A stretch of DNA of 9,898 bases, from assembly GCA_963803155.1 (NCBI GenBank), contig CAWDMN010000061.1, forward strand, positions 1 through 9,898. Direction: 5' to 3'. Made by a program: the position numbers and the translations under genes. Source of the DNA: CAWDMN01 sp963803155. Lineage in GTDB: Bacteria > Acidobacteriota > Terriglobia > Versatilivoradales > Versatilivoraceae. The notes beneath the pieces were generated by a model. It was given only the letters and a program-made list of their open reading frames with translations, had not been told where the DNA came from and made no database searches. Shown here one piece after another: positions 1 through 7,138 of the stretch; within the stretch, counting starts at the first letter, position 1, and every line of letters starts with the position of its first letter.

Positions 1-48
1 TTCCGGTTCTGGTGCGACTTTTGAGTAACTTGTTGAGAATGGTAACAT
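1..48 (-). CDS. Possible start of a gene running off the window edge
   Basis: A minus-strand ATG at 48-46 opens a frame that stays open to the window edge (16 codons; begins MLPFSTSYSKVAPEPE). It lies downstream of the acyltransferase on the same strand, so it could be the next gene of the polysaccharide locus. No clear Shine-Dalgarno sequence stands directly in front of it, and 16 codons are too few to recognise a family. It could equally be a chance open frame. Confidence 0.2.
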   Translation of the reverse strand, partial: MLPFSTSYSKVAPEPE

Positions 49-222
49 CAAGAAAAGGGGGACTCCATCTTGAAGAAACGCGCAATTTTGGAGGGTTAAA
101 ATATCAGTAATTGAGAGGATAGTTCCGGCAACCTTACAATACTGCTCCGGATATCCTTTATTGACCAGTACTCAATCATGCAAAAAAACTCACACGAGAA
201 TATTCAAGAAAATGATGTAAAA

Positions 223-255
223 TTCAGGTTGTAACCTCTCGACAATCAACCCTGA
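223..255 (-). terminator. Weak terminator-like hairpin at the end of the acyltransferase gene
   Basis: On the minus strand TCAGGGTTG (255-247) can pair with CAACCTGA (231-224) with one bulged base, followed by a short T-containing stretch (ATTTT, 223-219 region). The stem overlaps the stop codon of the acyltransferase gene and the loop is about 15 nt. It resembles a poor Rho-independent terminator. The remaining bases up to position 49 hold no recognisable gene or RNA. Confidence 0.3.
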
Positions 256-1370
256 TTAAACTTTTTGGGAAATTGTTCCTTGATGCGATGCCCTATAGCG
301 CGAATCCAGTTTTCCATTCGGAACTTGAACCGGGGCTTCTGGAGTTTGGCCCAAATCAGATCTTTAGTATCCGTTGCCAAACTAAGTTTATAGCGTCCTG
401 GACCGCTCAGAAAATCGTAGGATTGGTACCCTTGTATGGAGCTGAATTTGATCGCCTCGACATGACTTACAAGTCCCGGCTTCAATCGCTGGTCAGCCTC
501 GTAATTTAATCCGCTTTGATAGAAATAGATTTTTCCGTTATATGCAAAATTGTATAGGCATCCCACAGTACGGTTTCCTGCTCGGATGCGCAACAATTGA
601 ATTTCTTGATGTGAAAATCTTTCTAAAATAAGGCCCTTGTGGAAATTATAGAAGAAACTGGAACTGAAGGCTCCTTGTATTCCTCTTCTTTTCCATGAAT
701 CTTGATGTAACTTTACCATTTCTTCAAAGATTTCCAGACCTGAATCCAAGTTTCGGCCAATTTCGAGACCAATTGGACCCATAAGCTCATAAAGTCGATA
801 GGCTCGCCGGATCTGCGCTCGACTATTCGGACTGAGGAGAGAGAGAAAATTCCCCTGCTTCCGCCGAACCTTGTCCAGATCTACATAGGGGCAAGGGTGC
901 CTCTTCAAGAGGAGAGCCGCATATCGATTAAATGGAATATTGTCAAAAACATTTCCTGGGAATCTTTCTGGATCAAGGCCGCGGAAATAGAACTCCTCCC
1001 AATCATCGGGAAGTAGCTGCAAAGTTTCTTCTAACTCTTTCCCCCCCAATGGAGCACCTAGGATTGAGTTGTATTCAATGTGAAGTTTGTCGTATATCGG
1101 TATTCCTGTTTCGTTCAAAAATAAAGCCTTGTTTTTAAAAATTCCAAGCTTTTTTTTGTAAACCTCTCCCACAAAGAACGCTTGCACGGGGATGGCTCCA
1201 TCTAAAACTACCGCAAGGCGGAGTGATATATTCGAAGGAAGGCTGCGCAGCCAATGCTCTATCCATCCCCACGACATAAAAAAGGAAGGGCAACTGGAAG
1301 AACTTAAAAAGGTCCAAATATCCTTGATTCGGTTAAAGTCTTTGACTATGTGAAGAGTAATAAGGTCCAT
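246..1370 (-). CDS. GNAT-fold acyltransferase of the CelD/BioF2 (FemAB-like) family
   Basis: A protein of 374 residues from the ATG at 1370. The frame extends upstream to a TTG at 1436, but that gives an atypical N-terminus and has no ribosome-binding site. The protein has the two-lobed pattern of the BioF2-like acetyltransferases (Acetyltransf_6/CelD). An N-terminal lobe carries the aromatic motif SWGWIEHWL (residues 33-41). A basic linker follows (NSRAQIRRAYRLYE). The C-terminal lobe has GNRTVGCLYNFAYNGKIYFY and the closing family signature DFLSGPGRYK (about 319-328). Members transfer acyl or aminoacyl groups and often sit in exopolysaccharide or capsule clusters. The same-strand glycosyltransferase-deacetylase gene beyond the IS630 remnant supports that role, so acylation of a glycan or its precursor is the inference. 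The substrate is unknown. No frameshift or missing segment is visible. Confidence 0.85.
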   Translation of the reverse strand: MDLITLHIVKDFNRIKDIWTFLSSSSCPSFFMSWGWIEHWLRSLPSNISLRLAVVLDGAIPVQAFFVGEVYKKKLGIFKNKALFLNETGIPIYDKLHIEYNSILGAPLGGKELEETLQLLPDDWEEFYFRGLDPERFPGNVFDNIPFNRYAALLLKRHPCPYVDLDKVRRKQGNFLSLLSPNSRAQIRRAYRLYELMGPIGLEIGRNLDSGLEIFEEMVKLHQDSWKRRGIQGAFSSSFFYNFHKGLILERFSHQEIQLLRIRAGNRTVGCLYNFAYNGKIYFYQSGLNYEADQRLKPGLVSHVEAIKFSSIQGYQSYDFLSGPGRYKLSLATDTKDLIWAKLQKPRFKFRMENWIRAIGHRIKEQFPKKFNQG

Positions 1371-1540
1371 ATTATTAGCCTGTGCAAAATTGCCTGAAGT
1401 ATATATTATCAAACATATGAAGCTATCGGTGCCCAAAAAAAGATATACTAATCAGAGCATATAATAGATGATATATTTATAATTTTATGATATATAAAAA
1501 GCACAGATGCCTGAAATTCTAATTCTTCTGCCAAGAGGTA
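1371..1540. other. AT-rich spacer between the acyltransferase gene and the IS630 remnant
   Basis: This stretch is almost pure A+T around 1461-1500 and contains a 9-bp direct repeat, ATGATATAT, at 1468-1476 and 1487-1495. It would contain the promoter of the acyltransferase if the gene still has one, and any left end of the IS630 element. No -35/-10 pair with good spacing and no clear terminal inverted repeat was found. Confidence 0.35.
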
Positions 1541-2544
1541 TTGTGGCAGAAAACGATTGGTGTGCTCCAAGAGGGGATGACCCAACAAGCCACAGCAAAA
1601 ATTGCATGGCGTACTGCTGATCGCTCAGGGGCTAAGTTGTCACCCTGTTTCGGCACTACTCGGCGATGCGCCACGAACGGTGGCTTATTGAGTAAGCCGA
1701 TTCGAACAGAATGGCTTGAGCGGCTTGGCATAGTCAGAACGAAGTGGACGGCCAAGACGTTTGGATAAAAGGCAGATTCACAAGTTTGAAGGGGCACTGC
1801 GCAAATCACCGCCGGAGTTAGAGCTGACCGGAACTTTTGGGATGGACTCTCTCCGCCCATATCAAGCATCGATGGGATGTCCGCTTGGGAGCTCGGAAGT
1901 GTCAACGGCTCTTTCGGCAGGTTAGATTTCGTTTAAAGAAACCGAAGCTCCAGATCGCCTATGTGGATGCCAATGATCGTCGCTGGGGAAAAAAAACTTC
2001 ATGGGTTGGCTCAAAACGAGACTGTTGATCTCTAGGCCATGGATGAGGTCCATTTCTAATAGTATGGTTCCAGGTGCAGGATGTGAGTCCCTCAGAAACA
2101 AGAGATCCCGTACTTCTTCACCACCCGACTCGACGGAGCGTTGGATACTTTGGTGTTGTGCGGTTGCGAGATGGGAAATTGATCTGCCGGCGAGCTACCA
2201 GTCGTTTTAATGCCGAAACTTTTTTCGATTTTTTGAAACAATTGCAAGGATCAGTTCCTGTTCCGGCCGAAGAGTTATAGTCATTGCTGATAACGAGCGA
2301 TATCATCATTCTGCAATCCACAAACCATGGCGCGAACTTGTTGAACCAGGATTTCAATTGGAATTTCTGCCGCCATATAGTCTGGATCTCAATCCGGTCG
2401 AGCGGATATGAAAGCTAACTCGAAGGTTAGCAACTCACAACCGGTATTTTTCAACAATGGAAGAAATAATGATCTCGATTGAGTTAATTCGATCAACGGC
2501 AACGCGGGAACGATGATCTTCGACGTTTATGCGCAATTATTTAA
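1541..2544 (+). pseudogene. Decayed IS630-family transposase
   Basis: Translating across frames gives a continuous IS630-type transposase. The N-terminal helix-turn-helix region shows LQEGMTQQATAKI and, in the next frame, LHGVLLIAQGLSCHPVSALL, GDAPRTVAY and SGRPRRL. The winged helix follows (SAHIKHRWDVRLGARKCQRL). The DDE catalytic core has the first Asp in AMDEVHF (2039-2056), the second in IVIADNERYHHS (after 2280) and the Glu in LDLNPVERI (about 2380-2408). The product ends with GNDDLRRLCAII and TAA at 2542-2544. The frame is broken by several shifts (about 1602, 1830, 2000, 2278 and 2510) and by in-frame stops at 1689, 1731, 2033, 2057, 2060, 2084 and 2409. All three catalytic residues can still be located, but no full-length protein can be made. 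Terminal inverted repeats and the TA duplication expected for this family could not be identified. Confidence 0.85.
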
Positions 2545-2600
2545 GACGCCGCGTACAGGTTAAGGACCTACCCCCCCTAATTCAAGCACTATTCATCCAA

Positions 2601-4088
2601 CTATGCCTTTCTAGCCAATCGTAAATGCTTTCTCATTTGATGATATATTTCAGATATTTCTACTTCAAAATGCATCGGAGAGAATTTCCCACTATGCCCA
2701 CTAATCATTCTTTGGGTAATACAATATCTTCCTAACTCAAAAAGCGTTCCGCTATTGCGTTCACTATGCATAAGCGTCAAAGCAGCTTTGTACTTGTGCT
2801 TTTTAATTAAATCAATAATTTCATTGCTATAATCGCTCTTTAATCCATTCGGATAGGCAAAGAAGTCGACACAAATTCCGGTCTTCTCCAAAATAATCTT
2901 CTTCGAATCACGAATTTCTCTTTCCGCATCTTGTAATGCTAATATAGAGAGAATCGTGTGGTTGATTCCGTGGCTTCCAAAACTAATTCCATGTTGGCCC
3001 ATTTCTATTACTTCATCCTTGCTCAACAAGCAATTTGTAGTGTCGCTATATTCCATGTCAGCACCCAGCAGAGTCAATACTTTATTGATAAATATGGTTC
3101 TTTCCACACTCCCCATTTTCTTGCACAAACCAATTATTTTTTCAGCTGCATATCCCAATTCTAGTGGACTGCCCAAAAAAACTGGTTCTATGCCATAATC
3201 ACGCAAATCAAGAATTTCTTTCTTGGCCCTCTTAAGAGCAATCATGACTTTGTCATACCAAATAATATAATTTTCGTCCTCATCGCCGGCGACAAGAAAT
3301 ATTGTTGCTGGAATCTTGTACTTTTTAAGAATAGGAAATGCATTCACATAGTTGTCTCTATATCCATCGTCAAAAGTGATGACAATATAATCATCCAATA
3401 AACAATTATTTCCCCCGATCATGTCAACTGCTGACTGAAGTGAAATGACATGGAAATTCTTCTTTATGTGACTCATCATTGAGTCAAATGATTTAAGGTT
3501 AATATACATGCATAACGGATCAGATTTTGTATCATCAATCCGGTGAAACGTCATGATTTTTATCCTGTTTCTTTCCAGACCCAGCTTTTTCGCCATAAAA
3601 AGGAAACCAAGATAATACAAGCAGAAAAATAACAAAACTTTTACGCATTTGGCGAAAACTTTTCTAGCTGAAATGTAAATTTTCTGAATCAGCCTTTTCC
3701 GGCTTAGTTTTCGCTTCAGCAAAGCGGCGTACAAAGATTCTATTTTTTCTATCATTTCACTGGCGAGGAATTGACTCTCCACGCGCCTTCTGCCTTCCTC
3801 CCCCATCTTAGCCGCCAATTCTTTATGCGAAATTAACTGTTCCATAGCTTTTGCTAAAGCTTGCGAGTCGCATGGCGGTACGAGTATTCCAGTCAGGCCA
3901 TCCCTTACTGCCTCAGGGGTTCCTCCACTATTAGTGGCGATCACCGGTTTACCTGACGCCATCGCTTCCAGTATGGCATTTGAAAACCCCTCATTAATCG
4001 AGGGAAGGACAAGCATATCCAATATTGCTAATATTTCAGCTATATCTGATCTTCTTCCAGTAAATATCACATTTTTTTCAATGTCCAA
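2601..4088 (-). CDS. C-terminal part of glycosyltransferase fused to NodB-type polysaccharide deacetylase (3' fragment of a split gene)
   Basis: This frame of 495 codons begins inside a glycosyltransferase. Residues 1-125 are the C-terminal Rossmann half of a GT4-family enzyme: VIFTGRRSDIAEIL, then the donor-binding E-x7-E motif EGFSNAILE (33-41), then SGKPVIATNSGGTPEAV. A basic linker and one hydrophobic segment (about 148-166) lead into a carbohydrate-esterase-4 domain. That domain shows TFHRIDD (180-186), the metal and catalytic motif TFDDGY (238-243), the His-x3-His metal motif SHGINH (372-377) and FAYPNG (410-415). Family members remove N-acetyl groups from GlcNAc-containing glycans. The apparent start is an internal TTG without a ribosome-binding site: the real start is in the upstream frame (4854 or 4848). 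Correcting one base near 4092-4095 gives a single protein of about 750 residues with the esterase signature near 493-498, 627-632 and 665-670. The gene ends with TAG at 2603-2601. Confidence 0.85.
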   Translation of the reverse strand: MDIEKNVIFTGRRSDIAEILAILDMLVLPSINEGFSNAILEAMASGKPVIATNSGGTPEAVRDGLTGILVPPCDSQALAKAMEQLISHKELAAKMGEEGRRRVESQFLASEMIEKIESLYAALLKRKLSRKRLIQKIYISARKVFAKCVKVLLFFCLYYLGFLFMAKKLGLERNRIKIMTFHRIDDTKSDPLCMYINLKSFDSMMSHIKKNFHVISLQSAVDMIGGNNCLLDDYIVITFDDGYRDNYVNAFPILKKYKIPATIFLVAGDEDENYIIWYDKVMIALKRAKKEILDLRDYGIEPVFLGSPLELGYAAEKIIGLCKKMGSVERTIFINKVLTLLGADMEYSDTTNCLLSKDEVIEMGQHGISFGSHGINHTILSILALQDAEREIRDSKKIILEKTGICVDFFAYPNGLKSDYSNEIIDLIKKHKYKAALTLMHSERNSGTLFELGRYCITQRMISGHSGKFSPMHFEVEISEIYHQMRKHLRLARKA

Positions 4089-4854
4089 CTCTTTTGTTCA
4101 GGCTTTTAAGCTTTAAGCAATACGGATTGCTTTCGTGATAGAAACCAACGATCAGAAATTGTGATTCAGGAAACTTCTTTATGAGGATTGAAGCCGCACG
4201 AAGAAAGTACTCATGCCCTTTGACCGGTCTGAGTTCCGCCAAAACCCCAATCACAGGATTATCTTGATGCAGACCTAACGCAGACCTCAACTGAGCCTGG
4301 TCAAATGACCCTGAAAACTTTTCTAAGTCAACACCATTATGAACTGTTATCAACTTGCACAATGGAGTTTTCTCTTTTGCATGAACAAAACTCTTGACGG
4401 CATCAGAGACTGTCACGATTTTATCAAAGATTCTGTTGACATATCTATAAGCAAAGAGGTGTCTTTTTTTTAGCTGATAGCCCATATCTCTTCTGCTGGA
4501 GATTATCACAGGCACTCCTGCAAGTTTTCCTACTATTGAAAAAATAAAGTCAGAACTCTCATGATAAGTCACTAGTATTTTTACATTTCGATTCTTAATT
4601 AATCTGAATACCTTTATTGCAGAAACAAAGCCCTTAAAATTGTAAATCTTCATCATTTGATAATCGATTACTTCCACTCCCCTTGACTCAAGCAAATTAA
4701 CCGCCTCCCCATATCCACCATACAAACAAATTACGATAGGCCTATATTTTAGCGGATTGATCCGAGTAACAACTTCATACAAATTCCTCTCAGCGCCGGC
4801 TAATCTGATAAAAGAATCCATCACATAAAGTATTGAAACTTTTTTCATGGTCAT
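4078..4854 (-). CDS. N-terminal part of GT4-family glycosyltransferase (5' fragment of a split gene)
   Basis: This frame of 258 codons encodes the acceptor-side half of a GT-B glycosyltransferase and the start of its second half. It shows VSILYVMDSF, then the family loop AGAERNLYEVV (19-29), VTVSDAVKSFV (147-157), ITVHNGVDLEKF (169-180) and GVLAELRPVKGHEYFLRAA (203-221). It ends abruptly after SLNKRVGH, just where the donor-binding half should follow; that half is in the next frame (2601-4088). The minus-strand run aacAAAAgag (T4 at 4092-4095 on the plus strand) has one A too many. With three A's the protein reads NKELDIEKNVIF and continues. ATG 4854 and ATG 4848 are both possible starts, and neither has a strong Shine-Dalgarno. 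Only about 35 bp separate the start from the putative IS4 end, so the native promoter or upstream operon has probably been displaced. Confidence 0.85.
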   Translation of the reverse strand: MTMKKVSILYVMDSFIRLAGAERNLYEVVTRINPLKYRPIVICLYGGYGEAVNLLESRGVEVIDYQMMKIYNFKGFVSAIKVFRLIKNRNVKILVTYHESSDFIFSIVGKLAGVPVIISSRRDMGYQLKKRHLFAYRYVNRIFDKIVTVSDAVKSFVHAKEKTPLCKLITVHNGVDLEKFSGSFDQAQLRSALGLHQDNPVIGVLAELRPVKGHEYFLRAASILIKKFPESQFLIVGFYHESNPYCLKLKSLNKRVGH

Positions 4855-4929
4855 TTTGTCTTATTTTTGCTCATATCCAAGATCACTCTTGTCCAAAATA
4901 ATTCTGGAGAATGAGTAGATTAATAGGGG

Positions 4930-5008
4930 TTGAAGTCCTCTTGGGAGGTATTGCATCTTTATGTTGCGAACACAAATTGCAATACTAATCCACCAAAGAG
5001 GACTTCAA
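4930..5008 (+). promoter_or_regulatory. Long hairpin covering the transposase ribosome-binding site
   Basis: The left arm, TTGAAGTCCTCTT (4930-4942), is perfectly complementary to AAGAGGACTTCAA (4996-5008). The stem continues with GG/CC pairs and, after a bulge, with TATTGCA opposite TGCAATA near 4949-4955 and 4978-4984. The loop is about 22 nt. The probable Shine-Dalgarno AGAGGA (4997-5002) lies inside the right arm, ten bases before the ATG at 5013. A transcript entering from outside would therefore hide the start site. This logic is established for IS10 and IS50; here it is inferred from structure alone. Confidence 0.6.
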
Positions 5009-5012
5009 ACTT

Positions 5013-6172
5013 ATGATAAAGACGGCCAGCCCGTTTAGTCAACTACTGCAAAAATTCCCACAGCTTGATTTCCAGTATTTGGTGAGGCGACACAATACCG
5101 AGAAAAGTGCCAAAGGGTTCAGTTGTTGGCTGCAGTTTGTTGTCGTGTTGTTTTGCCATTTGGGTCATGCGGATTCCTTGCGGGAAATCTGCAATGGTCT
5201 ATCCTGTTGTGCAGGAAAGCTGAATCATCTGGGGATCGAAAGGGCCCCCATAAAATCCATGCTGGCATATGCCAATGGACATAGTCCTGCCGGGATTTTC
5301 CAGAACCAGTTCTGGTATCTGCTGGACCGGTTTCGCCACCAAGGGATTTTGGGAATGCGCAAAAAGACTTCCCGCATCAAGAAAAATTGTTTAGCCTGGA
5401 TTCGACCGCCCTTTCGCTGTGCCTTTCCCTGTTCCCATAGGCCAGTTTCCGGCGAGCCAAGGGCTGGGTGAAGGTTCACGTCCAATTGGATCATGACGAT
5501 TTTCTACCCTCCTACATTCTGATTTCTGAAGCCCGGAAATACGGCAAATGGGTTCTGCATCAGAAAGACCGGCGATTGAACCGGAGTTCCATTGTGGTCT
5601 TTGAGTGTGTCCTTAATGATTGCCGCCAATTCGGGGAGTGGGCGGAACAAGGTGTTTTCTTCTTGACCCGCCTGCAAGGAGAATGCCTGCTATTGGACAT
5701 TGGAAGAACGGGCCTGTCCAGCCAATTCCAATGCCCTATCGGACCAAGCGATTCAACTCATTGGCTTGAAGGCGGAAGATAAATACCCGGTGCGTTTACG
5801 CCGGGTTGTTGTCTGACACGAGTAGCAAAAATAGAAGATTTTCCTGCTTGCCAATCACCTGGCCTTTGCGGCCTCCACAATTGCCGCCATTTACAAAGAC
5901 CGGTGGGAAATGGAAAACTTCTTCAAAATGCTGAAGGAGAATCTGAAGATCAAAACTTTCGTCGAAACCAGAGAGAATGCCTTGCAGATCCTGACCTGGA
6001 CTGCCTTGATCGATTTGCTTCTGTTGCGCTGGTTCTGGCGTTTATCGCATAGGTCCAGGTCCTTCTCCAACCGGCTTCGATGTTGCAGCTAAACCTGTTC
6101 ACTTTCCGGAAATAGAAGGAACGGATACTCGAACCTTTTGGTATTCCACCGGATAGATCCTCCAAACCATAA
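5013..6172 (+). pseudogene. Decayed IS4-family transposase with DUF4372-type N-terminus
   Basis: The reading starts at ATG 5013 with the typical N-terminus of this transposase group (FSQLLQKFPQLDFQYLVRRH, then FSCWLQFVVVLFCHL). After a shift in the A5 run at 5382-5386 it continues as LFSLDSTALSLCLSLFP, with the first catalytic Asp, then GWVKVHVQLDHDDFLPSYIL. The second catalytic position is altered: VFECVLND stands where relatives have a FDRGY-like motif. A shift between 5680 and 5736 precedes LSDQAIQLIGLKAEDKYPV and LANHLAFAASTIAAIYKDRW. The YREK signature is complete in YKDRWEMENFFKMLK, followed by LKIKTFVETRENALQILTW. Another shift near 6080 leads to LQLNLFTF and TAA at 6170-6172. In-frame stops occur at 5438, 5814, 5823, 5832 and 6113. 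The enzyme is inactive. Confidence 0.8.
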
Positions 6173-6466
6173 ATTGTCCAACTGGCTTTGAACTTTGAAA
6201 TTAGTAGACACTCAGGTCTAGTCAAAGCATTATGAGAGGATGGAGCCATTGGATATATGCGAGTTATAAATCCGGGATAAAAGACATTTTGGACAGCCCT
6301 CGCTATATGTGAAGAGGCATGATTTTAACTCCATCACTCCTCCCCTAATGGTAAAGGACTTGCCTAGTCCAAAAACCCGATTCCCAGTAATTCTGGACAG
6401 CAGTGTCGTATAAACACGCATTCCGCACCCCCGAAGACAGTGCGAAAGGGAATTATTCGAGAATGG
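6173..6466. other. Junction zone between the IS4 and IS1634 remnants, no gene
   Basis: This stretch should hold the right end of the IS4 element and the 3' end of the IS1634 element. Candidate IS4 ends are ATTTTGGACA (6286-6295) and TTCTGGACA (6391-6399). A small palindrome, GGACT...AGTCC, lies at 6356-6370. The short open frames here show no recognisable protein. An exact junction could not be placed, because the other end of IS1634 lies outside the window. Confidence 0.4.
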
Positions 6467-7078
6467 TTAAGAGCTGTGGCCTGGAACAAGAAAGATACGA
6501 TCATCTAAATTCAGAGCGTGAAGCCATTCCCGCCATTCCGCCTTCAGAAGATGGCAAAACTGGCGGCGTTCTCCGATTTTCACTACTGGCACCCTGGGGA
6601 ATTTGGTCATGGGCATGAACAGGGTGGGACTTTGAGTCTTTTTTTTTATCCCACCCGGTGAGAACCGAACCATGTGGCTGGGTGTATTGTGACGAGTCCC
6701 GTTCGGCCAGCCGGGTAATCAACAGGGCCAACAGCAAAACTAAACCTAAGGCCTCAATACACTCTTCCTTTTTCAAGAAGATGGCATTGATGATGGCGGG
6801 ATCCTTCAAGAAGGCAAAGTTCTGTTCCACCCCGTGCTGTTCTTTATAAGCTTGCAGAATCTGCTGGGACTCAACGCTAAAGGGCCACTGGCCGACAGTT
6901 TGGCCATCAGCACAAAGCAGTCCGCTTCCGCCTTCATCCGTTTGAGGCCTGCCGGATCCAATCTCGATCATATTCTCAATGCTGTAGCTTCTTCCCCGCA
7001 GCCGCCGGGGGGTACTTCTGGGGGGACGGCCTCATCCATAGACCCCCTTCTCCACCACTTCATAGCGAAGGCGGTGAT
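6467..7078 (-). pseudogene. IS1634-family transposase, C-terminal part (interrupted and frameshifted)
   Basis: Read from 7078 downward, the frame continues the right-hand IS1634 fragment: HRLRYEVVEKGVYG, a TGA, then GRP and SYSIENMIEIGSGRPQ. In a second frame come ADCFVLMAKLSASGPLAL, then back in frame ILQAYKEQHGVEQNFAFLKD, the conserved C-terminal signature of this family (VEQNFAFLKDPAIINAIFLK), and EALGLVLLLALLITRLAER. A run of nine A's (plus-strand T9 at 6639-6647) causes a shift. Reading on in the other frame gives SPTLFMPMTKFPRVPVVKI and a normal C-terminus ending with TAA at 6469-6467. The 5' end is cut at 7078 by the insertion of the DruA-transposase element. Multiple independent lesions mean it is dead. 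Confidence 0.8.
7070..7078. repeat. Left 9-bp target-site duplication (GGCGGTGAT)
   Basis: GGCGGTGAT stands immediately outside the left terminal repeat and recurs exactly at 9526-9534, outside the right one. Nine base pairs is the duplication length made by IS50/Tn5-type IS4 elements. The duplicated bases are part of the IS1634 transposase codons. Confidence 0.9.
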
Positions 7079-7095
7079 CTGCCCAACCCCCTCAA
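7079..7095. repeat. Left terminal inverted repeat of the DruA-transposase element
   Basis: CTGCCCAACCCCCTCAA at 7079-7095 matches the inverse of 9509-9525 (CTGCCCAACCCCCACAA) at 16 of 17 positions. The transposase stop codon (TGA, minus strand 7094-7092) lies inside this repeat. Confidence 0.9.
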
Positions 7096-7138
7096 GTCGG
7101 TGCTGGACAAAGTGGCCTTGTGCGCATGCGCTCATACA

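Larger units (their letters stand above)
4890..6295 (+). mobile_element. Decayed IS4-family element (DUF4372 type); ends tentative
   Basis: A 10-bp perfect inverted repeat, TGTCCAAAAT at 4890-4899 and ATTTTGGACA at 6286-6295, brackets the transposase pseudogene at a distance typical of IS4 elements (about 1.4 kb). No target-site duplication is visible at these positions. A second possible right end lies at about 6389-6399, where the inverted sequence TGTCCAGAATTACTGGGA also partly matches the left end. The element separates the glycosyltransferase gene from anything upstream. Confidence 0.45.

Noticed and set aside
1371..1436. Upstream TTG start (1436) for the acyltransferase
   Set aside because: It has no ribosome-binding site, and the extra 22 residues do not resemble the family's N-terminus. 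ATG 1370 is preferred.
1468..1495. Direct repeat ATGATATAT as an operator or CRISPR-like unit
   Set aside because: There are only two copies, in an almost pure A+T stretch where such matches are expected by chance.
4078..4100. Programmed frameshift between the glycosyltransferase halves
   Set aside because: The run is only four A's, with no X-XXY-YYZ slippery heptamer and no evident downstream structure. A one-base indel is simpler.
1689..5840. Possible reassignment of TGA or TAG to Trp, suggested by repeated stop-for-Trp positions
   Set aside because: Both TGA and TAG replace Trp, Gln stops also occur, and frameshifts are present. The intact acyltransferase uses TGG for Trp and ends with TGA, so decay explains the pattern.
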